A DNA stretch of 8,466 bases from Eubacteriales bacterium (GCA_030536565.1 JAUNPT010000100.1:1-8466), one strand, 5' to 3'. Counted from the first letter of the stretch, positions 1 through 6,650 are shown. Program-made: numbers and translations. Notes: generated by a model from the sequence alone, not told the origin.

Positions 1-327
1 ACATCAGCAGTAAATTCACTGGGCAGTGATTATGTTTCTAAAGTTACAGAAGCTATGAAACAGGCTGTGTCAGTGGATAATGGCATTGAAAAAAATGGAG
101 ATTCCTTTGATTCAGTATATAATGCGGTTTCAGGACTTCTTGGAAGTACTAATGCATATATTCAAAATGCACAGAAGGCAGAAGTGGATTTTGCATTGGG
201 AAATCTTACTAATACGCACGAGCTTGGAGCAGCCCAGCAGAAAGCTAATCTTGCACTTCAATATACGGTGTCAATTAGAGATAAGGCATTGGAAGCATAT
301 AATACAATTATGAATATGCAGATTTAA
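1..327 (+). CDS. fliE: Flagellar hook-basal body complex protein FliE (5' partial)
   Basis: FliE is a small exported protein that joins the MS ring (FliF) to the proximal rod and is among the first substrates of the flagellar export apparatus. The window opens inside the gene: the reading frame is open from base 1, giving 108 visible residues. FliE proteins are about 100-120 residues, so only a short N-terminal piece is probably missing. The C-terminal half is diagnostic: an asparagine/alanine-rich helix, then the pattern A-x-x-A-E-V-D-F-A-x-G, a HEL-x-x-A-x-x-KA motif, ALQYTVSIRDK and the ending AY-x-x-IM-x-MQ. The first in-frame ATG at 55 lies in the middle of the family's helix and is not the true start. 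The gene ends TAA followed at once by an out-of-frame TAG. It sits 28 bases before fliF, as in B. subtilis; flgB and flgC would be expected upstream (inference). Confidence 0.93.
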   Translation, partial: TSAVNSLGSDYVSKVTEAMKQAVSVDNGIEKNGDSFDSVYNAVSGLLGSTNAYIQNAQKAEVDFALGNLTNTHELGAAQQKANLALQYTVSIRDKALEAYNTIMNMQI

Positions 328-341
328 TAGAACTCTGTAAA

Positions 342-348
342 AAGGAAG
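342..348 (+). promoter_or_regulatory. Ribosome binding site of fliF
   Basis: AAGGAAG lies 7 bases before the ATG at 356 in the short fliE-fliF gap. It supports this start over any internal one. Confidence 0.7.
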
Positions 349-355
349 TATACAA

Positions 356-1969
356 ATGTTAGATAGAATAAAGGAAATTCCGAAGCGGTTACTTGAAATA
401 TGGAATAACTGGTCAAAAACACAAAAAACAGTGATTGTAAGTTCAACTGCGGTATTTATAATTGCAGTTATTATTTTAGCAGCAGTTCTTACAAGACCTA
501 ATTATGTAACACTCACGACATGTAAGGATTATACAGAGATGAGTGAGGTTACGACACTGCTTACAGGTAACAGCTATACATATAAGGTTAATGATAATTC
601 ACTTGCAGTCCAGGTGAAAAAAGCTGATTTGACAGCAGCAAAGATGCTTATTGCTTCAGCAGACATTAAATCAGATGGATATACGTTTGAAGATTCCATG
701 GAAAGCAGTTTTACTACGACAGAATCTGATAGGACAAAAAAATATGAGCATTATCTTGAGGCAAAATTTGCATCGGATTTAGAGTCGATGGACGGTGTTA
801 AAAAAGCATCTGTTACGGTGTCTGTGGCAGATGATACTAATTCGTTCTATGAGACCACTGCGGAGTCTTCTATTTCAGTAGTGCTTGATACCACAAGAAA
901 TATGTCAGATGACACAGCAGAAAGTATTGCCAATTTCCTTGCAACTTCAGTGGGCAACAGTACCACTAATAACATTACGATTATAAATACCACAGGAGCT
1001 ACTTTATTTAATGGAGCTAATGCAGCATCTTCAACATCAGGCGTCAGTTATGGAAGCCAGCAAAAATATAAGGCTCAGATAGAAGCGACTAATAAGGCAG
1101 CAATGACACAGGGGATTATTTCCACAGGATTGTATGATGATGCATATTTTAATATGAATCTTGTTCTTAACTGGGATACAGTTAATACGATAGCAAAAGA
1201 ATATTCTGCACAGAATGGTAATGACCAGGCGCTGTATACACATTCTTATAATGAGGTTTCAACAGGTTCTAATGGAGCAAGCGGAACACCTGGAACCACA
1301 TCTAATAACTCAACTACATACACTATTACAGATGGTACTTCTAGTTCATCAGAGTATAGTGTTTCTGAATATGATTATCAGCCTAATGAACTTGTAACAA
1401 CAACAACAAGTGAACCAGGAAAGGTAGTGTATGATTCTTCAACCCTTGCAGTAACATTAATTAAAAATGTTATTTATAATGAAGATGAATGTAAGGAGCT
1501 GGGATATCTCGACGGTATAACATGGGAGGAATTTAAGGCGCAGAATGCTGAGTCAACACCGCTTACGGTTGATAATACATGGGTTGATGTATTTTCAAAG
1601 GGTACAGGCATTCCCACAAATAATATAACGGTTGTTGCATACCAGAGGCCAGCCTTTGAGGACTCTGCAGCTGGAAGCGTGTTCAGCAAGGTTACATTCT
1701 GGCTTCAGATTGCACTGGCAGCTGCAATTCTTGGACTGCTTGTATTTGTTGTAATTAGAAGCGCAAGGCCATTGACTGTAGAAGAAAAAGAGCCGGAGCT
1801 GTCTGTGGAAGAAATGTTAGCTACAACCAAGGAAAATCAGCCATCTGTTGATGATATTGATATTCATGAGAAGTCAGAAATCAGAAAGGCAATAGAACGC
1901 TTTGTAGATGAGAATCCGGAAGCTGTTGCGTTGCTGCTTCGTAACTGGCTAAATGATGGCTGGAATTAA
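356..1969 (+). CDS. fliF: Flagellar MS-ring protein FliF
   Basis: FliF forms the MS ring in the cytoplasmic membrane. It houses the export gate and carries the rotor protein FliG on its cytoplasmic face. The product is 537 residues, very close to the B. subtilis length. A first membrane helix is visible at about residues 25-45 and a second at about 446-468, with the large extracytoplasmic region between them. That region holds the YscJ/FliF ring-building domains, roughly 48-220, including the signature around residues 127-185 (EHYLEAKFASDLESMDGVKKA, then beta strands). A Ser/Thr/Gly/Asn-rich, low-complexity loop at about 300-335 corresponds to the variable segment that forms the collar in other FliF proteins. 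The acidic cytoplasmic tail ends RFVDENPEAVALLLRNWLND, the classic FliG-binding motif. The gene is intact. It is followed after 36 bases by the preferred fliG start. Confidence 0.97.
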   Translation: MLDRIKEIPKRLLEIWNNWSKTQKTVIVSSTAVFIIAVIILAAVLTRPNYVTLTTCKDYTEMSEVTTLLTGNSYTYKVNDNSLAVQVKKADLTAAKMLIASADIKSDGYTFEDSMESSFTTTESDRTKKYEHYLEAKFASDLESMDGVKKASVTVSVADDTNSFYETTAESSISVVLDTTRNMSDDTAESIANFLATSVGNSTTNNITIINTTGATLFNGANAASSTSGVSYGSQQKYKAQIEATNKAAMTQGIISTGLYDDAYFNMNLVLNWDTVNTIAKEYSAQNGNDQALYTHSYNEVSTGSNGASGTPGTTSNNSTTYTITDGTSSSSEYSVSEYDYQPNELVTTTTSEPGKVVYDSSTLAVTLIKNVIYNEDECKELGYLDGITWEEFKAQNAESTPLTVDNTWVDVFSKGTGIPTNNITVVAYQRPAFEDSAAGSVFSKVTFWLQIALAAAILGLLVFVVIRSARPLTVEEKEPELSVEEMLATTKENQPSVDDIDIHEKSEIRKAIERFVDENPEAVALLLRNWLNDGWN

Positions 1970-1991
1970 ATTTTACTAATTGATTATAATC

Positions 1992-1997
1992 AGGGAG
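1992..1997 (+). promoter_or_regulatory. Ribosome binding site of fliG, decides the start
   Basis: AGGGAG is only 2 bases before the first ATG (2000) but 8 bases before the second in-frame ATG (2006). Normal spacing therefore favours initiation at 2006. Confidence 0.65.
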
Positions 1998-2005
1998 AAA
2001 TGATA

Positions 2006-3028
2006 ATGGCAAAAATGGGAAGTAATGACCGGGAAATGGACGGCATTGAAAAAGCGGCGACGCTTTTAATTGCTCTGGGACCAGAAAAGTCGGCTAAAAT
2101 ATTTAAACATTTGAAAGAAGAAGAAATTGAGCAGCTCACACTTGAAATTGCCAATACAAGCAGTGTATCTCCACAGACTAAAGAAGATGTGCTCAATGAA
2201 TTCTATGAAGTCTGTCTTGCCCAGCAGTATATCGCTGAGGGAGGTATTTCTTATGCCAAGGAACTCCTTGAAAAGGCACTTGGAGAAGATAAAGCAAAGG
2301 ACGTTATTGGAAAGCTTACAGCCAGTCTTCAGGTTCGTCCATTTGAATTTATCAGAAAAACTGACCCAAGCCAGCTGCTTAATTTTATTCAGGACGAGCA
2401 TCCACAGACAATAGCACTGATTCTTTCATATCTGCCCGCATCACAGTCTTCAATGGTAGTTTCATCGCTGCCTCCAGAAAAACAGGCAGATGTTGCAAAA
2501 CGTATTGCACAGATGGATCGTACATCACCAGATGTAATCAAGCAGGTTGAAAAGGTTCTTGAGCGCAAGCTCGCATCTCTGGTTAATCAGGATTACACAA
2601 TTGTTGGTGGAGTAGATGCTATAGTAGATATTTTAAATTCTGTAGACAGAGGAACTGAAAAACATATTATGGAAACTCTTGAAGTGGAAGAACCAGAGCT
2701 TGCTGATGAAATCCGTAAGAAGATGTTTGTATTTGAGGATATTCTGTCATTGGATGACAGAGCAATCCAGAGAGTGCTTAGAGATGTGGATAATGGTGAT
2801 TTAGCACTTGCATTAAAGGGTGCAACAGAAGAAGTTCAGAATGTTATTCTTAATAATCTGTCAAAACGTCTTGCTGTCATGATTAAAGAGGATATGGATT
2901 ATATGGGACCTGTTCGTATGAAAGATGTCGAGGAGGCACAGCAGAAGATTGTTAATATAATCAGAAAGCTTGAGGATTCAGCAGAGATTGTTATTGCAAG
3001 AGGCGGAGGTGACGAAATCATTGTCTAA
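2006..3028 (+). CDS. fliG: Flagellar motor switch protein FliG
   Basis: FliG is the rotor component that touches the stator and generates torque. It binds the FliF tail through its N-terminal domain and FliM through its middle and C-terminal domains. The product is 340 residues from the preferred ATG (342 from the ATG at 2000), the usual length. The N-terminal domain (about 10-100) begins with GIEKAATLLIALGPE. The middle domain carries the FliM-binding EHPQTIALIL motif at about 131-140. The C-terminal domain contains the torque helix at about 248-265 (SLDDRAIQRVLRDVD) with its conserved charged residues, then YMGPVRMKDVEEAQQKI and a GGG-containing tail. All the key features are present, so the rotor looks functional. 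The last codons also contain the ribosome binding site of fliH, and the two genes overlap by 8 bases, suggesting coupled translation. Confidence 0.97.
   Translation: MAKMGSNDREMDGIEKAATLLIALGPEKSAKIFKHLKEEEIEQLTLEIANTSSVSPQTKEDVLNEFYEVCLAQQYIAEGGISYAKELLEKALGEDKAKDVIGKLTASLQVRPFEFIRKTDPSQLLNFIQDEHPQTIALILSYLPASQSSMVVSSLPPEKQADVAKRIAQMDRTSPDVIKQVEKVLERKLASLVNQDYTIVGGVDAIVDILNSVDRGTEKHIMETLEVEEPELADEIRKKMFVFEDILSLDDRAIQRVLRDVDNGDLALALKGATEEVQNVILNNLSKRLAVMIKEDMDYMGPVRMKDVEEAQQKIVNIIRKLEDSAEIVIARGGGDEIIV
3005..3012 (+). promoter_or_regulatory. Ribosome binding site of fliH inside fliG
   Basis: GGAGGTGA is a near-perfect anti-16S match lying within the codons for the Gly-rich tail of FliG. It is 8 bases upstream of a TTG at 3021 that opens the fliH frame, so it identifies TTG as the fliH start. 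Confidence 0.8.
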
Positions 3029-3842
3029 TCTGTTAAAAAAAGGAATGACTGTTTCTAAGTCAGAAAGAGTGATTGACTATAATGAGCTTATAAAAAGAAA
3101 GCTTGAACATATAATGGAAACTGAAAAGCAACCGGTAACAGCAGATGGATTCGTCAGCGGACTGAATGCTGATATAGTAGAACAGCTTATTTCTGAGGAT
3201 TCCCAAACGGCACAGGAAGAAACCAGTGTCACAAATGAGCAGTCGCTGGAAGATGTAAAAGCTCAGGCTGATGAGATTATAAATAATGCAAGGCTTGAAG
3301 CTGAAAATATACATTCAAATGCTGTTGATGAGGCAGATCAGATTGCAAAAGATGCAAGAGAGCAGGGCTATCAGGAAGGCGTAAGCCAAAGCCAGAAGGA
3401 ATTTGAGGCTGAAAAAGCAAGGCTTGATGCAGAATATGAACAGAAGATAAAAAGTCTTGAGGAAGAATATGAAAACAGGAAAGCACAGCTGGAGCCTGAA
3501 CTTGTAGATGTACTCACAGATGTGTTTAAGAAGGTTACATTAACTGTTGCTGAGGATAATCAGGAGATTATTATGCATCTTATAAATGGTGTTATGAGAA
3601 ATGCAGATAACAGCAGAGATTTTATAATTAAGGTATCACCTGATGATTATAAATTCCTTATTGCAAATCAGGGCAAAATATATTGCGCCATGTCAAGAGA
3701 AATACAGTTAAATATTATAGAAGATGTTACAATGACAAGAAATCAATGTGTTATTGAAACAGATACAGGCATTTTCAACTGTAGTCTGGATATTGAATTG
3801 GAAAATCTTATAAAAGATTTAAAACTGTTAAGCTGTACGTAG
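3021..3842 (+). CDS. fliH: Flagellar export apparatus protein FliH (TTG start)
   Basis: FliH is the peripheral-stalk-like regulator of the export ATPase FliI. It binds the FliI N-terminus and links it to the C ring. From the TTG start the product is 273 residues. It begins (M)SNLLKKG and is followed by an SERVIDYNEL segment like that seen at the start of clostridial FliH proteins. A long, highly charged coiled coil spans about 75-160 and includes the GYQEG motif (116-120). The C-terminal globular FliH/YscL domain (about 160-273) ends with the conserved CVIETDTGIFNCSLDIELENL pattern. The frame stays open upstream to an ATG at 2970. That would add 17 residues encoded inside fliG with no ribosome binding site, whereas TTG 3021 has an ideal one. 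The alternative ATG at 3045 has a purine run directly against it and is less likely. The TTG overlaps the fliG stop region by 8 bases. Confidence 0.93.
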   Translation: MSNLLKKGMTVSKSERVIDYNELIKRKLEHIMETEKQPVTADGFVSGLNADIVEQLISEDSQTAQEETSVTNEQSLEDVKAQADEIINNARLEAENIHSNAVDEADQIAKDAREQGYQEGVSQSQKEFEAEKARLDAEYEQKIKSLEEEYENRKAQLEPELVDVLTDVFKKVTLTVAEDNQEIIMHLINGVMRNADNSRDFIIKVSPDDYKFLIANQGKIYCAMSREIQLNIIEDVTMTRNQCVIETDTGIFNCSLDIELENLIKDLKLLSCT

Positions 3843-3871
3843 CCCATATTTAGAACGCAAAGAAAATGTGC

Positions 3872-3877
3872 AGGAGA
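3872..3877 (+). promoter_or_regulatory. Ribosome binding site of fliI
   Basis: AGGAGA lies 5 bases before the ATG at 3883. It favours this start over the GTG at 3868, which lacks a purine-rich site at normal distance. Confidence 0.65.
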
Positions 3878-3882
3878 AAGAT

Positions 3883-4296
3883 ATGTCACTTATAAATACA
3901 AACAAATATTACAATTTGGCAGAAAAATCCTTCTATGAAAAGCTTGGCAAGGTGACTAAAATAGTTGGTCTTACAATAGAATCAGTTGGCCCTGATGCCA
4001 AGCTGAATGATTTATGTAAGATTTATTCAGCGGATAAAAGCCAGACGCTTTATGCTGAGGTTGTTGGCTTTAAAGATTCAAAGGTTCTGCTTATGCCATT
4101 TGATGTTGTTGATGGTATTGGGCCCGGAAGTATAGTAGAAAATACAGAGAAGCCTTTATGCATTAAGGTAAGTAATGAGATACTAGGGCATACAGTTGAC
4201 GGGTTGGGAAATCCTGTAGATGGAGAAATGCTTCAGTGGGGGAAGAGTATTCTGTTGAGGCAGCACCGCCGGATCCGATGTCAAGAGAAATCATAA
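3883..4296 (+). CDS. fliI: FliI N-terminal fragment (beta-barrel domain)
   Basis: This is the upstream part of the interrupted fliI, 137 residues from the ATG at 3883 to a TAA at 4294-4296. Residues 1-119 align by eye with the FliI N-terminal region: an opening helix (KYYNLAEKSFYEK) that in the family contacts FliH, then the beta-barrel with GKVTKIVGLTIESVGP, a V-V-G-F segment, LLMPF, and the LGHTVDGLGNPVDG motif that precedes the ATPase core. The last 18 residues (from GKSILLRQHRR on) do not resemble FliI and are read out of frame past the G run. They contain no nucleotide-binding motif, so this piece alone would not be an ATPase. The gene lies 40 bases after fliH. Confidence 0.8.
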   Translation: MSLINTNKYYNLAEKSFYEKLGKVTKIVGLTIESVGPDAKLNDLCKIYSADKSQTLYAEVVGFKDSKVLLMPFDVVDGIGPGSIVENTEKPLCIKVSNEILGHTVDGLGNPVDGEMLQWGKSILLRQHRRIRCQEKS

Positions 4297-5279
4297 GTGA
4301 GGTCCTTCCTCTGGGAGTTAAAGCGGTAGATGGAATGCTTACTGTTGGAAAAGGGCAGAGAATTGGAATATTTGCTGGGAGCGGCGTTGGAAAGAGTACG
4401 TTGTTAGGTATGTTTGCAAGAAATACAAAGGCTGATATCAACGTAATAGCGCTTATTGGTGAGCGTGGACGTGAAGTAAGGGAATTTGTCGAAAGAGATC
4501 TTGGCCCTGAAGGAATGAAAAGAAGTGTTCTTGTTGTGGCAACATCTGATAAACCTGCACTTATAAGAAATAAGGCAGCAAAAACAGCTACAGCTATTGC
4601 GGAGTATTTCAGGGATCAGGGGAAGGATGTGCTTCTTATGATGGATTCTCTTACAAGATTCTCAATGGCTCAAAGAGAGATTGGGCTGGCGTCGGGTGAG
4701 CCTCCTGTTACAAGAGGATATCCGCCAAGTGTTTACAGTGAGATGCCAAAGCTTCTGGAAAGGGCAGGAATGTCATCTAAGGGCTCTATAACAGGGTTAT
4801 ACACAGTGCTTGTGGACGGAGATGATTTTAATGAACCTATTACTGATACAGCCAGAAGTATTTTAGACGGGCATATAATGCTTTCAAGAAAGCTGGGACA
4901 TCAGAATCACTATCCAGCAATAGACGTGCTTCAGAGTATTTCAAGATGCATGAGCCAGATTGTATCTAAGGAGCATAAAAAACTGGCTGGAAGGTTGAAA
5001 AATGTACTCGCTACATATAATGAGGCTGAAGATTTAATAAATATAGGTGCATATAAAAGCGGTTCTAACAGGAATATTGACTATGCGGTATCAAAGATTG
5101 CACAGGTAAATAAATTCCTTTGCCAGAGTACAGATGAAAAGTTCACTTTTGAAGATGAATTTGAACAGCTTGAACAGCTGTTTTCAGATTATGAAGCATT
5201 TGAAAACGGTACATTACAGCTTGGCACGCCGACTGGAGTAGCAAAAGCCGCACCCAGAGGGAAAACAAGACAGCAATAA
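4236..5279 (+). CDS. fliI: FliI C-terminal fragment (ATPase domain)
   Basis: This is the downstream part of the interrupted fliI. The frame can be opened by a GTG at 4236, but FliI similarity starts at the GEEYSVEAAPPDP that follows, so the GTG is probably not a natural start. The part contains the complete F1-like ATPase core. The Walker A motif is AGSGVGKST (residues 165-173 of the repaired protein). GERGRE with the likely catalytic glutamate is at about 193-198. Walker B is VLLMMD ending near 255, followed by SLTRFSMAQREIGLASGEPPVTRGYPPSVY, a signature of type III export ATPases. The C-terminal helical domain includes the AGRLKNVLATYNEAEDLINIGAY region. The protein ends with a basic tail. 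A GGAG at 4222-4225 sits 10 bases before the GTG, so separate initiation cannot be fully excluded, but the spacing is long. Confidence 0.82.
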   Translation: MGEEYSVEAAPPDPMSREIISEVLPLGVKAVDGMLTVGKGQRIGIFAGSGVGKSTLLGMFARNTKADINVIALIGERGREVREFVERDLGPEGMKRSVLVVATSDKPALIRNKAAKTATAIAEYFRDQGKDVLLMMDSLTRFSMAQREIGLASGEPPVTRGYPPSVYSEMPKLLERAGMSSKGSITGLYTVLVDGDDFNEPITDTARSILDGHIMLSRKLGHQNHYPAIDVLQSISRCMSQIVSKEHKKLAGRLKNVLATYNEAEDLINIGAYKSGSNRNIDYAVSKIAQVNKFLCQSTDEKFTFEDEFEQLEQLFSDYEAFENGTLQLGTPTGVAKAAPRGKTRQQ

Positions 5280-5310
5280 CATGGCAAGATAATTTTTTAT
5301 ATAGGATAAC

Positions 5311-5314
5311 GGAG
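5311..5314 (+). promoter_or_regulatory. Ribosome binding site of fliJ
   Basis: GGAG lies 7 bases before the ATG at 5322 in the 42-base fliI-fliJ gap. No other signal is evident in that gap. Confidence 0.55.
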
Positions 5315-5321
5315 ACTGCTT

Positions 5322-5774
5322 ATGGCAAAATTTATTTATCGTATGCAAAATATTCTGAATATAAAAGAACGCCTTGAAACTCAGGCAAAAACAGAATTTG
5401 CACAGATGACGCTGGCGCTTAATAAAGAAGAAGATATAATGAGAAGCCTTGTGTCAAGAATGCGTGCATATGAAGATGAAATAAGGGCTTTATCCGGAAA
5501 AAAAATAAATGTGAATGAGATGAAACGCAGTAATGAAGCGGTCAGAATCATAAAAGAGCAGATAGCCGGACAAGCAGTCAGAATAAAAGTCGCTGAACGT
5601 AATCTCAATATGGCGAGGGCAAAGCTTGGTGAAGCGGTGCAGGACAGAAAGATTCAGGAAAAACTCAGGGAGAAGGCATTTGATGATTTTAAACTCCAAC
5701 TGAATGCTTCAGAAATGAAAGAAGTTGATGAAGTGGTAAGCTTTAATTATAATAACAGAGGAACAGGTGAGTGA
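5322..5774 (+). CDS. fliJ: Flagellar export protein FliJ
   Basis: FliJ is the small coiled-coil stalk of the export ATPase. It sits in the centre of the FliI ring and contacts the gate protein FlhA, much like the gamma subunit of F1. The product is 150 residues, the normal size, and is almost wholly helical and charged with no membrane segment. It opens with the family pattern KFIYRMQNILNIKERLE, continues as heptad-rich coiled coil, and ends with the conserved DRKIQEKLREKAFDDF segment at about residues 107-122 and a KEVDEVVSFNYNN tail. Its position directly after fliI is standard. The stop codon at 5772-5774 is one base before the likely ATG of the next gene, so translation is probably coupled. 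Confidence 0.93.
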   Translation: MAKFIYRMQNILNIKERLETQAKTEFAQMTLALNKEEDIMRSLVSRMRAYEDEIRALSGKKINVNEMKRSNEAVRIIKEQIAGQAVRIKVAERNLNMARAKLGEAVQDRKIQEKLREKAFDDFKLQLNASEMKEVDEVVSFNYNNRGTGE

Positions 5775-5775
5775 C

Positions 5776-6543
5776 ATGGCGAAGAAAAAATCAAAAGAAG
5801 AGCTTGATATGGATAAAGAATTTGCTGGAGAAGAAGAATCAGGCAAAGGCGGAAAGATGACCAGCATTCTCATAGCATTAGTTATCATCATAATCTGGCT
5901 GGTGATTTTTGGACTTCTAATTAAAATGGATGTTGGAGGCGTTGGAACGATGCTGCGTCCTGCCTTAAAAAACATACCAGTTATAAATAGGATTTTGCCG
6001 GAACCATCTGATGAAGAAATTGCGGCTGAAACAGGGTATAAATATAATAACCTGTCAGAGGCAGTTGACAGAATAAAGGAGCTTGAGAATGAACTTGCAA
6101 AATACCAGACTGATGGTTCTGCATCAAGCCAGACAATTTCAGATTTAAAGGCCGAAATCGCGAGGTTAAAAACATTTGAGGAGAATGCAGAGTATTATCA
6201 GAAGTTAAAAGATGAATTTGACTCCCAGGTGGTTAATGCAGAGAACGCGCCTGATATAGAAGAATATAAGAAGTGGTATGAAACTATTGATGCAGACAAT
6301 GCAGCAGAAATTTACAGGCAGGTATGTGAGAAGATTCAGCATACACAGCAGGTTCAGGATTGGGCTGAGACATATGCTAAAATGAAACCGGAAAATGCAG
6401 CAGCAATTTTAGAGGAGATGACAGGGGATACTGACCTTATAGTTGAAATGCTTCAATGCATGAAGGCAACCCAGAGGTCGGCTATACTAGCGGAAATGGA
6501 TACAGTATTTGCTGCAAAAATAACCGCACTTTTATATCCTTAG
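5776..6543 (+). CDS. ylxF: YlxF/MotE-like membrane protein with MgtE_N-type repeats
   Basis: This gene occupies the place of ylxF (between fliJ and fliK) in B. subtilis. From the ATG at 5776 the product is 255 residues. A charged cytoplasmic start (about 1-27) leads to one membrane helix (about 29-50), then a linker, a coiled coil (about 92-155) and a C-terminal helical domain (about 160-255). That last domain resembles the MgtE N-terminal/MotE fold and contains three similar segments near 168-183, 200-215 and 226-241. In alpha-proteobacteria, MotE is a chaperone that stabilises a periplasmic motility protein; the job of the Gram-positive relatives is less clear. The topology suggests the coiled coil and repeat domain are outside the membrane, but the membrane orientation is inferred. 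The start could also be the GTG at 5767 (3 more residues, overlapping fliJ). AGGTGA at 5765-5770 fits the ATG better. The ylxF symbol rests on synteny and domain layout. Confidence 0.82.
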   Translation: MAKKKSKEELDMDKEFAGEEESGKGGKMTSILIALVIIIIWLVIFGLLIKMDVGGVGTMLRPALKNIPVINRILPEPSDEEIAAETGYKYNNLSEAVDRIKELENELAKYQTDGSASSQTISDLKAEIARLKTFEENAEYYQKLKDEFDSQVVNAENAPDIEEYKKWYETIDADNAAEIYRQVCEKIQHTQQVQDWAETYAKMKPENAAAILEEMTGDTDLIVEMLQCMKATQRSAILAEMDTVFAAKITALLYP

Positions 6544-6582
6544 ACTATAGCTTTAAAAAATTGCAAAAAGAGAGTTTAAGCG

Positions 6583-6610
6583 TTAAGTTTTTTCGTATAT
6601 GAACCGATAT
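6583..6610 (+). promoter_or_regulatory. Candidate sigma-28 (SigD/FliA) promoter upstream of fliK
   Basis: TTAAGTTT at 6583-6590 matches the flagellar sigma-28 -35 consensus TAAAGTTT at 7 of 8 positions. ACCGATAT at 6603-6610 matches the -10 consensus GCCGATAT at 7 of 8. The spacer is 12 bases, one longer than the usual 11. Transcription would start near 6617, about 34 bases before the fliK ATG. It lies in the only sizeable intergenic gap of the window. It would add late, flagellar-sigma-dependent expression of fliK, flgD and downstream genes. This is based on consensus match only. Confidence 0.6.
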
Positions 6611-6612
6611 AC
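6595..6612. repeat. Perfect 6-bp inverted repeat over the putative -10 box
   Basis: GTATAT at 6595-6600 and ATATAC at 6607-6612 are exact inverted copies separated by 6 bases, covering the candidate sigma-28 -10 element. This could be an operator half-site pair. In AT-rich DNA a 6-bp match can also occur by chance. Confidence 0.35.
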
Positions 6613-6635
6613 ATTCTGTATTAAATGTAACGTGG

Positions 6636-6644
6636 AAAGGAGGT
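6636..6644 (+). promoter_or_regulatory. Strong ribosome binding site of fliK
   Basis: AAAGGAGGT is a full-strength Shine-Dalgarno site 6 bases before the ATG at 6651. It is among the strongest in the window, in keeping with independent initiation after the intergenic gap. Confidence 0.8.
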
Positions 6645-6650
6645 AAATAT

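Larger units (their letters stand above)
3883..5279 (+). pseudogene. fliI: fliI, export ATPase gene broken by one frameshift
   Basis: This entry covers the whole FliI gene as it would read if intact. FliI is the cytoplasmic hexameric ATPase that powers and orders flagellar protein export with FliH and FliJ. Residues 1-119 are read in one frame and the rest in the -1 frame. The junction is at five G bases (4238-4242). Adding one G there gives a continuous protein of 465 residues reading ...MLQWGEEYSVEAAPPDP..., which fits the family's expected GEEYxVxxxPPxP region with nothing missing. No other damage is seen, and both parts keep strong family conservation. It may be a sequencing or assembly error, a recent inactivating mutation, or much less likely a recoded gene. 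The surrounding flagellar genes look intact, which argues against long-term decay. Confidence 0.75.

Noticed and set aside
1253..1361. Ser/Thr/Gly-rich stretch in fliF as a sign of insertion or recombination
   Set aside because: A variable low-complexity loop at this position is normal in FliF and the frame is intact.
1985..1990. Perfect TATAAT just upstream of fliG as a sigma-A promoter
   Set aside because: No reasonable -35 box lies 16-18 bases upstream and the TG extension is off by one base. Transcription would start inside the ribosome binding site. Chance in AT-rich DNA is likely.
2970..3020. Upstream ATG extension of fliH
   Set aside because: It lies wholly inside fliG, has no Shine-Dalgarno site, and adds residues unlike the FliH N-terminus.
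3868..3882. GTG start for fliI
   Set aside because: The Shine-Dalgarno site AGGAGA is downstream of this GTG and correctly spaced for the ATG at 3883.
4270..4277. Palindrome CGGATCCG downstream of the fliI frameshift as a recoding hairpin
   Set aside because: It is self-complementary but has no room for a loop and lies 28 bases past the G run, so it is not a usable stimulatory stem.
6561..6593. Rho-independent terminator after the ylxF-like gene
   Set aside because: The T run at 6588-6593 follows only a very weak AT stem (TTAA-GCG-TTAA). There is no GC-rich hairpin, so it would not form a stable terminator.
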